A stretch of DNA of 64,000 nt, from the NCBI RefSeq assembly GCF_001889545.1, contig NZ_CP018194.1, positions 2,630,001 to 2,694,000 of the forward strand, given 5' to 3'. This document shows, piece by piece, positions 30,477 through 38,845 of the stretch. Each line of letters begins with the position of its first letter. The first letter of the stretch is position 1. The position numbers and the translations under genes were made by a program. Under the pieces are notes generated by a model that made no database searches, had not been told where the DNA came from, and worked only from the letters and a program-made list of their open reading frames with translations. Source of the DNA: Granulibacter bethesdensis (GTDB lineage Bacteria; Pseudomonadota; Alphaproteobacteria; Acetobacterales; Acetobacteraceae).

Positions 30477-30512
30477 TCGGGGCGGCTGGCCCTCCCGTGC
30501 CAACCGCCCCGA
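30477..30512 (-). repeat. Long inverted repeat, 14-pair hairpin
   Basis: The arms TCGGGGCGG and CCGCCCCGA (9 pairs) continue for four more pairs past one mismatch, around an 8-base loop. The mismatch is C-A as plus-strand RNA but a U-G wobble as minus-strand RNA, so the minus strand folds into 14 continuous pairs. No T-run follows on either strand. Confidence 0.6.
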
Positions 30513-30774
30513 CAGCAAGGGGAAACCATGCCACACCTCGCTTTCCCCTCGCCTCCAGACGACACGCCAACCCCTTTATGGCAGGCCGTCCGGGCGTTCC
30601 CTTCCGCCGAGCAGGGGGCTTTGCGGAACAGAACATCTCCCTATCAATCTGTTCCTTCCTTCCGAACGGGACGAAAACCGGTCTGATGACCGATGTACCG
30701 GCGGGGGCCAGCACCGTTCGGATGGATGGAACATCGCCCACAGTCTTATCAGTCGCCCTCCGGAAACAGCGATT

Positions 30775-30793
30775 GATAATGATTCGCATTTAA
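30775..30793 (-). promoter_or_regulatory. Fur-box-like site (intergenic)
   Basis: GATAATGATTCGCATTTAA matches the classical 19-base Fur consensus at about 13 positions. The block TGATTCGCA-N2-TAAAG also occurs with identical spacing in the Fur-like site at 47283, in the same orientation. There is no gene with a clear start directly behind it. Confidence 0.5.
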
Positions 30794-30835
30794 AGATGAG
30801 AATGAGTCTCGTCAAGCCTCTTTTTTCAGGCGCCC

Positions 30836-31486
30836 TTATTTCGTGCCGAACAGGCGATCCCCCGCATCACCAAGGCCGGGCCGGATATAGCCATTCGCAT
30901 CCAGCTCCCGATCCAGCCCGACGGTAACGATCTCGATATCCGGATGGTTGGAGGCCAGATGACGCACCCCTTCCGGCACTGCCAGCAGGCACAGGAAAAC
31001 GATCTGTACCGCTCCGGCCTGTTTCAACCGCGTGATCGCCGTTACCGCCGACCCTCCGGTGGCAAGCATCGGATCAACCACCACCACCAGCCGCTCGGCA
31101 ATATCGGCGGGGAGTTTCAGATAATACTCCACCGGCATCAGCGTCGCCTCATCACGATACAGACCGACATGGCCGACCCGGGCAGCGGGGATCAGCTCAA
31201 GCAATCCATCCAGAAGCCCGTTGCCAGCCCGGAGAATCGAGACCAGACACAATTTCTTGCCAGTCAGAACCGGGGACCGCATCTTCTCCAGCGGCGTTTC
31301 AATCTCGATATCCTCGACAGGCAGGGCGCGCGTGACCTCATACCCCATCAACAGGCTCATCTCCCGCACCAGACGGCGGAATTCCCCGGTGGACGTGTCA
31401 TGACGCCGCAGCAAGGTCAGCTTGTGCTGCAACAGCGGGTGACGCAGCACTGTCAGAGTTGGGAAGGTCTCATCTGTCCGGTCCAT
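30836..31486 (-). CDS. upp: Uracil phosphoribosyltransferase
   Basis: A 216-residue Upp, salvaging uracil with PRPP to UMP. The family segments are [35 protein letters not shown] at the N-terminus, the PRPP loop [12 protein letters not shown] (about residue 133), and the uracil-binding C-terminus ending [11 protein letters not shown]. The ATG at 31486 matches the conserved start and has AGGG about 5 bases upstream; the open frame upstream is not conserved-looking. Its start is close to and divergent from mobA. Confidence 0.98.
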   Translation of the reverse strand: MDRTDETFPTLTVLRHPLLQHKLTLLRRHDTSTGEFRRLVREMSLLMGYEVTRALPVEDIEIETPLEKMRSPVLTGKKLCLVSILRAGNGLLDGLLELIPAARVGHVGLYRDEATLMPVEYYLKLPADIAERLVVVVDPMLATGGSAVTAITRLKQAGAVQIVFLCLLAVPEGVRHLASNHPDIEIVTVGLDRELDANGYIRPGLGDAGDRLFGTK

Positions 31487-31565
31487 GTACCCTGCCCCGC
31501 TGCTTTCACCGCATCGTGGCATGTCTGTATGGCCGGGCGCCAGACAGGAAGCGAACAGAATCACG

Positions 31566-32246
31566 ATGGCAGATGATGGTCCTGCCATACCCGGCATCGT
31601 TCTGGCCGGTGGTCTGGCCCGCAGAATGGGCGGTGGCGACAAGGGTCTGTGCCTGCTTCATGGCCGTCCGCTGCTGGCCCATATCTGCGCCCGCATCCGA
31701 CCTCAGGTGACCATGCTGGCCCTGAATGCCAATGGCGATCCCTCCCGTCTGACGCAGGTTCTGAGCCGTGAGCCGGATTATTCGGCATGGGCGCCGGCCG
31801 CAATCCTGCACGACCAGATCCCGGACTTTCCCGGTCCCTTGGCGGGTGTGCTGGCAGGATTGGCATGGGCCGAGTCGCATGGTTTCACCCATATGCTGAG
31901 TGTACCAGGCGATACGCCCTACCTGCCGCCCGATCTGGTCCACCGCCTTTGGATTGCCCGGCAGAGCCTGACCGAAACCTCACAGGAAGCAGCCGGAACC
32001 GCTATCGCCCTTGCCCGTTCCGGGGACCGCACCCATCCTGTCATCGGCATCTGGCCAGTCATGCTGAAAGATGCCCTGTCGCAGGCGCTGCACAATGGCA
32101 TGCGGCGCATCGGCCAGTTCACTGCCGCTTTTCCGGTGGCTCATGCCCAATGGGCCATGACCGACGCAGGTGATCCATTCATCAATATCAATACTCCAGC
32201 CGATCTGGACCATGCCCGGCTTGCAGGAGCAGCCTTCCCGTCATGA
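31566..32246 (+). CDS. mobA: Molybdenum cofactor guanylyltransferase
   Basis: A 226-residue MobA, joining GMP to molybdopterin to form the MGD cofactor of DMSO-reductase-family enzymes. Signature segments are [19 protein letters not shown] (nucleotide binding, about residue 9), [15 protein letters not shown], and [13 protein letters not shown] (metal-binding Asp). The ATG at 31566 is chosen because the fold begins there; an in-frame ATG at 31521 is possible. No strong ribosome site is visible. Its stop overlaps the next gene's ATG as ATGA. Confidence 0.93.
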   Translation: MADDGPAIPGIVLAGGLARRMGGGDKGLCLLHGRPLLAHICARIRPQVTMLALNANGDPSRLTQVLSREPDYSAWAPAAILHDQIPDFPGPLAGVLAGLAWAESHGFTHMLSVPGDTPYLPPDLVHRLWIARQSLTETSQEAAGTAIALARSGDRTHPVIGIWPVMLKDALSQALHNGMRRIGQFTAAFPVAHAQWAMTDAGDPFININTPADLDHARLAGAAFPS

Positions 32247-33259
32247 CCGACCTCTCTTACGATCCGCAGACCTTGCTGGACCCGGAAGCGGCCGGATTTC
32301 TGGCCCGTATGCAGCAACCGGACCGGCCACACCTGCACACAATGCCACCGGAACAGGCACGGGCGATCTATGATCGCGGTCAGTTGCATCTGAACCCGGA
32401 CCCGCCGCCAATTGCCGAGCGCCACGACCTGGCCTGCCCGGTGGAAGGGGGCGAGATCATCTTGCGGCTTTACCGCAATGCACCGCCCTCTCCGGAAGGC
32501 GATCCCGTATTCGTTTTCTTCCATGGCGGAGGCTGGGTGCTCGGCACGCTGGACACGCATGACGTGCCCTGTCGCCAGATTGCCATTGCCGCCGGAATCA
32601 CCGTTATTTCAGTCGGGTATCGCCTGGCGCCGGAGCATAAATTCCCGACCGCGGTCAATGATGCCATCGCCGCCTGCCAGTGGATCGCACACAATGCCGC
32701 GATGCTGGGCATCGACCCGGCGCACATCGCGGTCGGCGGTGACAGTGCCGGTGGCAATCTTGCGGCTGTGCTCTGTCTGACGGCACGGGACCAGCCCATC
32801 CTGCCCCATCCGATCCGCCAGCAGATCCTGCTCTATCCCAGCACGGATATGAGAGGACGGCAGGCCAGTCACACCCTGTTCGGACAGGGATTTGGCCTGA
32901 CCTCCGACACAATGCGATATTTCCTGACGCATTACCTCAGCTCACCGCACGATATACGGGACTGGCGCGCCTCTCCATTGCTGGCACCACGCCATGATGC
33001 CCTGCCGGAAGCCCTGATCATCACCAGCGGTTGCGACCCGCTGCGTGATGAGGGGGAAGACTATGCCATCAAACTGCGCGAAGCCGGGGTGGCAGTCTCG
33101 ATGCAGCGTCTGGAAGGGCAGATCCATGGCTTCCTGACCATTGGCCGCTATTTATCCGCAGCCGGGGACACCATCGCCACGATCGCGGATTGTCTGCGTC
33201 GGCTTCAGGGGAAAAAGCCTACTCCGTTCACGACATCCTCCCCGGTCAGCCAGGGATAG
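32243..33259 (+). CDS. Alpha/beta-hydrolase esterase (hormone-sensitive-lipase type)
   Basis: A 338-residue serine hydrolase of the HSL / acetyl-esterase family. The oxyanion motif is FFHGGGWVLG (about residues 90-99). The nucleophile Ser is in GGDSAGGNLAAV (about residue 172). The catalytic Asp is in SGCDPLRDEGEDYA and the His in GQIHGFL. There is no signal peptide. The gene is coupled by an ATGA overlap to mobA and overlaps the convergent lipoprotein gene by 55 bases at its 3' end. The natural ester substrate is unknown. Confidence 0.9.
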   Translation: MTDLSYDPQTLLDPEAAGFLARMQQPDRPHLHTMPPEQARAIYDRGQLHLNPDPPPIAERHDLACPVEGGEIILRLYRNAPPSPEGDPVFVFFHGGGWVLGTLDTHDVPCRQIAIAAGITVISVGYRLAPEHKFPTAVNDAIAACQWIAHNAAMLGIDPAHIAVGGDSAGGNLAAVLCLTARDQPILPHPIRQQILLYPSTDMRGRQASHTLFGQGFGLTSDTMRYFLTHYLSSPHDIRDWRASPLLAPRHDALPEALIITSGCDPLRDEGEDYAIKLREAGVAVSMQRLEGQIHGFLTIGRYLSAAGDTIATIADCLRRLQGKKPTPFTTSSPVSQG

Positions 33260-33699
33260 TAGTCGTTGAACCCGGAATAGGTCGGCATGCCCCCTCCCAT
33301 CATCATGGGGGAGACCATGGCGGGAGACGGGGTGGGCTGAGCAGAAGCGGCAGGCTGCTGACTGGCCGCCTTGGCCTTCATCATGGCGGCGACATATCCG
33401 GCGGCCATGAGCACATTGCCGTGCTCCTGCATGCAGGTGAGATAATCCGGATAGGAATAAGTCCGCTTTGGTTCAGAAGCCGGCAGCCGGGCCAGCAAAG
33501 CCGGATCACCCGCCTTGTCGCGGCAGCTTTTGCCATCACTGCGATACTCTGCCAGCGATTTATACGGTCCCGGCAGAGCCACCAGCGGATTGCGGGGCGG
33601 TCTGGAATGTGTCGAGCATCCGCTCACCGCCATCATGACGGCCAGCCCGGCCAGAGAACCAATCCGCCTTCCATCCCGTTTCATCCGCGCATCCTTCAT
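33205..33699 (-). CDS. Lipoprotein, hypothetical, Met-rich tail
   Basis: A 164-residue predicted lipoprotein with lipobox VSGC (Cys28). The mature region has two further cysteines in CRDKAG and YLTCMQEHG. An Ala/Gln/Pro linker then leads to a Met/Gly-rich segment (MMMGGGMP), and the protein ends in an aromatic stretch. The ATG at 33699 has a strong AAGGAGG 9 bases upstream, better than an internal ATG five codons later. It overlaps the convergent esterase gene by 55 bases. No family is recognised. Confidence 0.75.
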   Translation of the reverse strand: MKDARMKRDGRRIGSLAGLAVMMAVSGCSTHSRPPRNPLVALPGPYKSLAEYRSDGKSCRDKAGDPALLARLPASEPKRTYSYPDYLTCMQEHGNVLMAAGYVAAMMKAKAASQQPAASAQPTPSPAMVSPMMMGGGMPTYSGFNDYYPWLTGEDVVNGVGFFP

Positions 33700-33859
33700 C
33701 CCGTCCTGCCTCCTTGAACCGCTTTTTCGCGCGACAGGAAAGGCGCGACTAGCGTAGACCCACCCCTGTCCGATTGCCACCTGCGGTCGCGGCGGAGCAA
33801 GCAGCCCCTGCCAACAGGGACCGCCCCCCGATGATCCCGCCCTGAAACGGAGACATGTT

Positions 33860-34276
33860 TTGTCCGATATCGGTAGCCCGTTCGACCACAAGGAAACGCC
33901 GCGCCTCATGGAAGATGCCGGCCGCGCCATGCCCGGGCTGATGGCCCATGCCCTGCGCGTCATCATCTGGGGCACATTGCACTTCTTCCTGTCGCTGATC
34001 GAGCAGATCGCAGCCCTGTTCGCACCATTGCTGCTGGTTGTCGGCGGTATCTGGCTGGCGGTCAGGCACGCCGCAGGAATGGTCAACGTGCAGGAAGAGC
34101 ATGTGCAGGAAGCCATCAGTCAGGCCACATCCGTTCTCGGCCATGATGTCATCATCGCCGGTCATACACTGTCACCGTTGGGACTGATTATTGACGGGCT
34201 GATTCTGGTTGCAATCGCTGCCGCCTGTCACACATTGGGGCTGGTACTGGTCAACGAAATGTATGCAGACAAATGA
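33860..34276 (+). CDS. Small integral membrane protein, hypothetical
   Basis: A 138-residue membrane protein with two or three hydrophobic helices: about residues 32-64 (one long hydrophobic stretch) and about 106-132. The start is a TTG at 33860 with GGAG 7 bases upstream; no in-frame ATG has a ribosome site near it. The middle region holds an acidic EEHVQEA segment. The stop overlaps the ATG of the next lipoprotein gene (ATGA). I see no family signature. Confidence 0.7.
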   Translation: MSDIGSPFDHKETPRLMEDAGRAMPGLMAHALRVIIWGTLHFFLSLIEQIAALFAPLLLVVGGIWLAVRHAAGMVNVQEEHVQEAISQATSVLGHDVIIAGHTLSPLGLIIDGLILVAIAAACHTLGLVLVNEMYADK

Positions 34277-34419
34277 AGCAGCTTTCCCGCCTTTTCATTC
34301 TTGCCCTGCTGACACTGACTCTGTTCGGACTGACCGCCTGCCATACCGGGCGCTTCCAAAGCCAGGACGGTCGGATTCGGGGTGGCTATGTCAGCGGCGG
34401 TATTGGACCGGGATTCTGA
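34273..34419 (+). CDS. 48-residue lipoprotein
   Basis: A very short lipoprotein: a hydrophobic signal sequence with lipobox LTAC (Cys23), then a 25-residue hydrophilic and glycine-rich tail ending in GGIGPGF. Its ATG overlaps the stop of the membrane-protein gene, so both are expressed together. The size and composition resemble entericidin-type lipoproteins, but the function is not known. Confidence 0.65.
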   Translation: MKQLSRLFILALLTLTLFGLTACHTGRFQSQDGRIRGGYVSGGIGPGF

Positions 34420-34520
34420 CTTCGTTTTATCGATAAAAATTATAAATCATATAATAAGATTTTTTTAAATTTCCATTGACGGTGCCGTGCAGCCTTCACA
34501 CAGTAAGGCTGTCTGATGAC

Positions 34521-34715
34521 GGCGTGCGGGAGAGTGCTTTCCCTCCTCACGGAGAATGGCCGCCGAAGGAGCAACCCCCCGGGAACCTCTCAGGCCCATG
34601 AACCGCACGCTCAGGACACTCTGGAGAGAGGCCCGGCAGGGTCCGCCGAAGGGGAAATCCGGCTTTTTGCGGAAACGCCAGCCGGATGACGCTCTCAGGC
34701 ACCAAGACAGACGGG
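34521..34715 (+). ncRNA. Tandem glycine riboswitch
   Basis: Two glycine aptamers in series upstream of malate synthase. The first (34521-34611) has GGGAGAG, GCCGAAGG and CTCTCAGG at 34528, 34562 and 34587, closed by arms GGCGTGCGG and CCGCACGC. The second (about 34612-34715) has GGAGAGAG, GCCGAAGGGG and CTCTCAGG at 34623, 34645 and 34692. The spacing is typical of the cooperative tandem class. No intrinsic terminator is visible before the start, so control may act on ribosome access: GTTCC just downstream can pair with GGAAC around the ribosome site. An AT-rich stretch (34430-34475) upstream probably holds the promoter. Confidence 0.95.
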
Positions 34716-34780
34716 GGCGACGGGCACGCAGAGACACGTGACCGGTCGCGTTCCCAATCTTGTCGAGGAACCGGATCACG

Positions 34781-36997
34781 ATGAACGCGATCACCCTTTC
34801 CACCCGATCCATTCTGCCCTCCGGCCTTCAGATTGCGCCGGTTCTGCACCGCTTTGTGGAAGATGAAGCGATGCCCGGAACGGGCATCACGGCCGAGGCA
34901 TTCTGGGCCGCACTCGCCGCCGCCCTGCGCACATTGACCCCCGCAAACGCCGCCCTGCTTGAGCGACGGAATGCGTTGCAGGCCGAGATCAACCAGTGGC
35001 ACCACACCCATGCCCTGCCACAATCCGGCGTCAGCGCTGCACTGGCGGCACAATCCGACGCCTACCGCGCGTTTCTGCATGAAATCGGCTATCTGCTGCC
35101 GCCACCGGCCGCGTTTCAGGTCGATACCGCACAGGTGGATGATGAGATCGCCCATATCGCCGGGCCGCAGCTTGTCGTTCCGGTGAACAATGCACGGTAT
35201 GCTCTGAATGCCGCCAATGCGCGTTGGGGCAGCCTGTATGATGCGCTGTACGGCACAGATGCCGTCGGACGTCAGCAAAGCGCGACGCGCGGCTATGATG
35301 AAGCACGCGGAGCCGAGGTGATAAGACATGGCCGCGCCGTGCTGGACATCGCAGCCCCTCTGGCCGAAGGCAGCCATGCCGATGCCATGCTCTATGCGGT
35401 GCATAATGGCAAGTTACGGATCGCGCTGGCCAACGGACATGTGACCGGGCTGTGCGATGAGTCCGGATTCTGCGGATATACCGGCGCGCCTGATGCACCG
35501 CGCAGTATTCTGCTGGTCCGGCACGGACTGCATCTGGAAATCCTGTTCGATCGCGACCATCGCGTCGGTCGCAATGATAAAGCCGGTATTGCCGATCTGC
35601 TTCTAGAATCTGCCCTGTCCACCATCATGGATGCGGAAGACTCTGTCGCGGCAGTGGATGCGGAGGACAAGGTCGAGGTCTATCGCAACTGGCTGGGTCT
35701 GATGCGCGGCGACCTGACCGTCCGGTTCGAGAAAAACGGTGCCTCCGTCGCGCGTAGCCTGCATCCGGACCGGGTTTACACCGCTCCGGACGGTGGCAGC
35801 AGCCTGACATTGCCCGGCCGGTCCCTGCTGCTGATCCGCAATGTCGGCCATCACATGATGACCGATGCCGTCACGCTGGACGGGGCAGAGGTGCCGGAGA
35901 CCATTCTGGATGCATTCATCACCAGCCTGATCGCACTGCATGATCTGCGCGGGCAGCCCGGCAGGCACATCACCAACAGCCGGAGCGGCAGCCTGTATAT
36001 CGTCAAGCCGAAAATGCACGGACCGGATGAGGTGGCCTGGGCAGGGCGGTTGTTCAGCGCGGTGGAAGATGCACTGAATCTGCCCCGCAACACCATCAAG
36101 ATGGGCATCATGGATGAGGAACGCCGGACCAGCCTCAATCTGGCGCGTTGTATCGAAGCAGTCCGCAGCCGGGTGTTTTTCATCAACACCGGTTTCCTGG
36201 ACCGCACCGGAGACGAAATCCATACCAGCATGGAAGCCGGTCCCATGCTGCGCAAGAACGACATGAAGCAGACTGCGTGGTTCACGGCTTATGAAAACGG
36301 CAATGTGGATACCGGGCTGGCCTGTGGTCTGCCCGGCCATGCCCAGATCGGCAAAGGCATGTGGGCCGCCCCCGACAACATGGCGGCGATGCTGGCCGAG
36401 AAAATCGACCACCAGCGCGCCGGAGCCAATACTGCCTGGGTTCCCTCCCCCACCGCCGCCACGCTGCACGCGCTGCATTATCACCAGATCGACGTGGCCC
36501 AACGGCAGGCCGCCATTGCCAGAGAAGGGGCCCGCACCTCCCTGCACGCCCTGCTGACCCTGCCATTGCTGGATGAGGCGGGAAAACTCACGGCTCAGGA
36601 AATCAGGGACGAGCTGGACAACAATGTTCAGGGTATTCTGGGCTATGTCGTCCGCTGGGTGGATCAGGGGATCGGCTGCTCCAAAGTGCCGAATATTTAC
36701 AATGTCGGCCTGATGGAGGACCGCGCCACGCTGCGTATTTCCGCCCAGCACATCGCCAACTGGCTGCGCCATGGCGTGGTGAGCCGGGAACAGGTCGAGG
36801 AAACACTGCGCCGCATGGCCGTGGTGGTGGATGGACAGAATGCGGGCGACCCCGCCTATCGACCCATCGCACCCGCCTTCGATGGTCCAGCCTTTCTAGC
36901 CGCGCGGGATCTGATCTTCGCTGGCACTGAGCAGCCGAATGGCTATACCGAATTCGTGCTGCATCGTCGCCGTCGGGAGGCCAAAGCCGGGGCCTGA
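34781..36997 (+). CDS. glcB: Malate synthase G
   Basis: A 738-residue malate synthase G, which condenses glyoxylate with acetyl-CoA to malate in the cytoplasm. The length matches GlcB (723 in E. coli) rather than the shorter AceB. Family segments are [25 protein letters not shown] and [15 protein letters not shown], and the C-terminal helical domain with its catalytic Asp is intact. The ATG at 34781 has GAGGA about 11 bases upstream; an in-frame TTG at 34760 overlaps the riboswitch platform and is less likely. The glycine riboswitch directly upstream implies that its level follows glycine, a source of glyoxylate. No glycolate oxidase genes are adjacent. Confidence 0.98.
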   Translation: MNAITLSTRSILPSGLQIAPVLHRFVEDEAMPGTGITAEAFWAALAAALRTLTPANAALLERRNALQAEINQWHHTHALPQSGVSAALAAQSDAYRAFLHEIGYLLPPPAAFQVDTAQVDDEIAHIAGPQLVVPVNNARYALNAANARWGSLYDALYGTDAVGRQQSATRGYDEARGAEVIRHGRAVLDIAAPLAEGSHADAMLYAVHNGKLRIALANGHVTGLCDESGFCGYTGAPDAPRSILLVRHGLHLEILFDRDHRVGRNDKAGIADLLLESALSTIMDAEDSVAAVDAEDKVEVYRNWLGLMRGDLTVRFEKNGASVARSLHPDRVYTAPDGGSSLTLPGRSLLLIRNVGHHMMTDAVTLDGAEVPETILDAFITSLIALHDLRGQPGRHITNSRSGSLYIVKPKMHGPDEVAWAGRLFSAVEDALNLPRNTIKMGIMDEERRTSLNLARCIEAVRSRVFFINTGFLDRTGDEIHTSMEAGPMLRKNDMKQTAWFTAYENGNVDTGLACGLPGHAQIGKGMWAAPDNMAAMLAEKIDHQRAGANTAWVPSPTAATLHALHYHQIDVAQRQAAIAREGARTSLHALLTLPLLDEAGKLTAQEIRDELDNNVQGILGYVVRWVDQGIGCSKVPNIYNVGLMEDRATLRISAQHIANWLRHGVVSREQVEETLRRMAVVVDGQNAGDPAYRPIAPAFDGPAFLAARDLIFAGTEQPNGYTEFVLHRRRREAKAGA

Positions 36998-37009
36998 ACA
37001 GCGTTCCGA

Positions 37010-37609
37010 TCATCCCGGTTCATGATGAGCCGGGATGATCCCCCGTAACTGCCAGCGTCTATCCCCCGCATTCATCTCAACACGCGAGAGCGGCGCAATG
37101 TCGATCCTCCAGAATGCATCGGCCGGCGCAGCCAGCGCGTGGATGACAGCAGCCCGCATCACGGCAGCATGCGTCACCGCCATGACATACCCATCTGAAT
37201 GATCGGCCACGCCATCCAGCCACGCAGATACACGGCTGAGCAGAGCGGAGATCGACTCCCCGCCATGCGGCGCTGCATCAGGGTCTTTGATCCATGTCTG
37301 GACCGCCGACGGCATGGACTGCGCACAATCAGCCATGGTTCTGCCGCGCCATGCGCCGTAATCCAGATCCGCCAGCGCCGCTGTTATCTCCGTCCGCCCG
37401 GCCCGTTCAGGCAGGTGCAAAGCCTCCGCCGTCTGCTGCACCCTTGATGCGGGGGAAAGGAACAGGTGAGCCATTTTGGCAGGCAGAGAGGAATTCCATG
37501 TGGCCAGACGCTGTCTTTCCCGCTCCCTGATCGGCTCATCGTGTGGAAACCGCGCCTGACGGGTAGCTTCGGTGGCTGCATGACACAGCAGGATCAGACG
37601 AAGCGTCAC
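37010..37609 (-). CDS. Histidine-phosphatase-superfamily protein with altered RHG motif
   Basis: A 199-residue phosphoglycerate-mutase-like protein. The usual RHG/RHA catalytic start is here CHAAT (Cys9-His10), so the phosphate-binding Arg is replaced by Cys. Further conserved parts are SPASRVQQTAEAL, the acidic LDYGAWRG and the second catalytic His in AVTHAAVM. The start is a GTG at 37609 following AAGGGGAG; an ATG 11 codons earlier lacks a ribosome site. It is divergent from the cobalamin riboswitch and cbtBA, which suggests a cobalamin/cobalt link such as a CobC-like role. Whether it is an active phosphatase is doubtful. Confidence 0.82.
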   Translation of the reverse strand: MTLRLILLCHAATEATRQARFPHDEPIRERERQRLATWNSSLPAKMAHLFLSPASRVQQTAEALHLPERAGRTEITAALADLDYGAWRGRTMADCAQSMPSAVQTWIKDPDAAPHGGESISALLSRVSAWLDGVADHSDGYVMAVTHAAVMRAAVIHALAAPADAFWRIDIAPLSRVEMNAGDRRWQLRGIIPAHHEPG

Positions 37610-37662
37610 AGCCTTCTCCCCTTCGCAAAACACGCTTTGCATTGACAGGAAAGGCCGGGATT

Positions 37663-37762
37663 TTCTACGGTCCGTCCACTGCAAACATATGGAAGCCGGT
37701 GTAAATCCGGTGCGGTCGCGCCACTGTAATCAGCCTGAGAGGGCTGAAAGTCAGACCCTGTT
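37663..37762 (+). ncRNA. Cobalamin riboswitch
   Basis: The conserved core is visible: GAAGCCGGTGTAAATCCGG at 37692-37710, then GCGGTCGCGCCACTGTAA at 37712-37729, and a B12-box-like AGTCAGACC at 37749-37757. The outer stem pairs GGTC upstream with GACC at the end. The first downstream gene is cbtB, 70 bases on. Regulation is probably through its ribosome site: CTCC elements between the aptamer and start can pair with AGGAG. The ends are approximate. Confidence 0.92.
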
Positions 37763-37831
37763 TTTGCAGACTCTATCCATTTCACCTCCCGTTTCACCGG
37801 GGCGCGTCTCCCCGTCAGGAGTTTCTATCCA

Positions 37832-38053
37832 ATGTCTGCCATTTATTCAGCCATTCCCCGTCCAACCGACACCCCGCTGCCTCGTCCTGTTCCGCTGCGA
37901 GATCTTCTGCCCTGGACGCTGTTTGGGGTGGTCATGCTGCTGGCGCTGTATTTCGTCGGGGTTGAGGAAGGGGCAACCTCCCTGATTTCCGGCATGTATG
38001 TACATGAATTCGTGCATGACGGTCGGCATCTGCTCGGCTTTCCCTGCCACTGA
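37832..38053 (+). CDS. cbtB: Cobalt transporter subunit CbtB
   Basis: A 73-residue membrane protein with one transmembrane helix (about residues 26-46) and the CbtB C-terminal histidine signature HEFVHDGRHLLGFPCH, thought to bind cobalt. The ATG at 37832 follows AGGAG. It is the first gene behind a cobalamin riboswitch and is followed after 21 bases by cbtA, so the system imports cobalt when cobalamin is low. This gene order and riboswitch are the standard arrangement for the family. Confidence 0.95.
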   Translation: MSAIYSAIPRPTDTPLPRPVPLRDLLPWTLFGVVMLLALYFVGVEEGATSLISGMYVHEFVHDGRHLLGFPCH

Positions 38054-38074
38054 CGCCGCTATTCTGACCGTATC

Positions 38075-38836
38075 ATGATCCGGACATTGTTGATCCGGGG
38101 CATGCTTGCCGGGTTTCTGGCAGGTATTGCCGCGTTCGGGTTCGCGCGCCTGTATGGGGAACCGCAGGTAGACCGCGCCATCGCCTTTGAAGCTGCCGCT
38201 GAACACGCAGCCCATCACACTCATCAGGCATCTGACGGCACCGCAGAGGAAGCAGACGCCGAACCTGAACTGGTATCCCGCACCACTCAGGCCGGGCTGG
38301 GGCTGCTGACCGGGGTGACCGTGTACGGGACCGCTTTTGGCGGTCTGTTCAGCCTCGTTTTTGCCGCCATGCTGGGCCGCCTGCCACTTGGTCCACGTGG
38401 CCTGTCCGCCTTGCTGGCAGGAAGCGGATTTGTCGCCATCTGCCTCATACCTGGGCTGGTCTATCCACCCAATCCCCCCGCCATCGGACAGGCTGATACC
38501 ATCACCCAGCGCACCGCCCTGCATTTCGAGATGCTGCTGATCTCCCTGTCAGCCATGACACTGGCCTTTGTGATCCGGCAGCGTTTCGCAGCGCGCTGGG
38601 GCGGATGGAACAGCACGCTGGCCGGGATCGTTTTCGCTCTGCTGGCCCTGCTTCTGATCGGGCATGCCATGCCGGTCATCAACGAAATACCGGTGACATT
38701 TCCTGCTGATCTGCTCTGGCATTTCCGGGTTGCTTCCTTTGGCACCCAGGCCGTGCTGTGGGGAGTGATCGGTATCAGCTTCGGCTGGTTTGCAGAGCGG
38801 CAGATACAACACTCATCCCGCCCCACAAACCACTAA
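38075..38836 (+). CDS. cbtA: Cobalt transporter subunit CbtA
   Basis: A 253-residue membrane protein with about five or six transmembrane helices, matching CbtA. After the first helix there is a hydrophilic His-rich loop (EHAAHHTHQ, about residue 47), a likely metal site. The gene follows cbtB closely, and both are under the cobalamin riboswitch. Its 3' end is only 10 bases from the convergent siderophore monooxygenase stop, with no visible terminator. Confidence 0.94.
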   Translation: MIRTLLIRGMLAGFLAGIAAFGFARLYGEPQVDRAIAFEAAAEHAAHHTHQASDGTAEEADAEPELVSRTTQAGLGLLTGVTVYGTAFGGLFSLVFAAMLGRLPLGPRGLSALLAGSGFVAICLIPGLVYPPNPPAIGQADTITQRTALHFEMLLISLSAMTLAFVIRQRFAARWGGWNSTLAGIVFALLALLLIGHAMPVINEIPVTFPADLLWHFRVASFGTQAVLWGVIGISFGWFAERQIQHSSRPTNH

Positions 38837-38845
38837 CCCGGCCCT

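Larger units (their letters stand above)
30437..30835 (-). other. Intergenic region with Fur-like box and strong inverted repeat; possible small RNA
   Basis: About 400 bases between the dipeptidase and upp stops, with no convincing protein gene: the open frames here lack a ribosome site or start inside the Fur-like box. A Fur-like box lies at its right end (30775-30793). A strong inverted repeat lies at the left end (30477-30512). The position resembles a leftward transcript of about 270-290 bases beginning near the box. I cannot show that it is transcribed. Confidence 0.35.

Noticed and set aside
30472-30789. A 105-codon minus-strand frame in the dipeptidase-upp gap
   Set aside because: It would start inside the Fur-like box with no ribosome site and ends in low-complexity sequence made by the inverted repeat.
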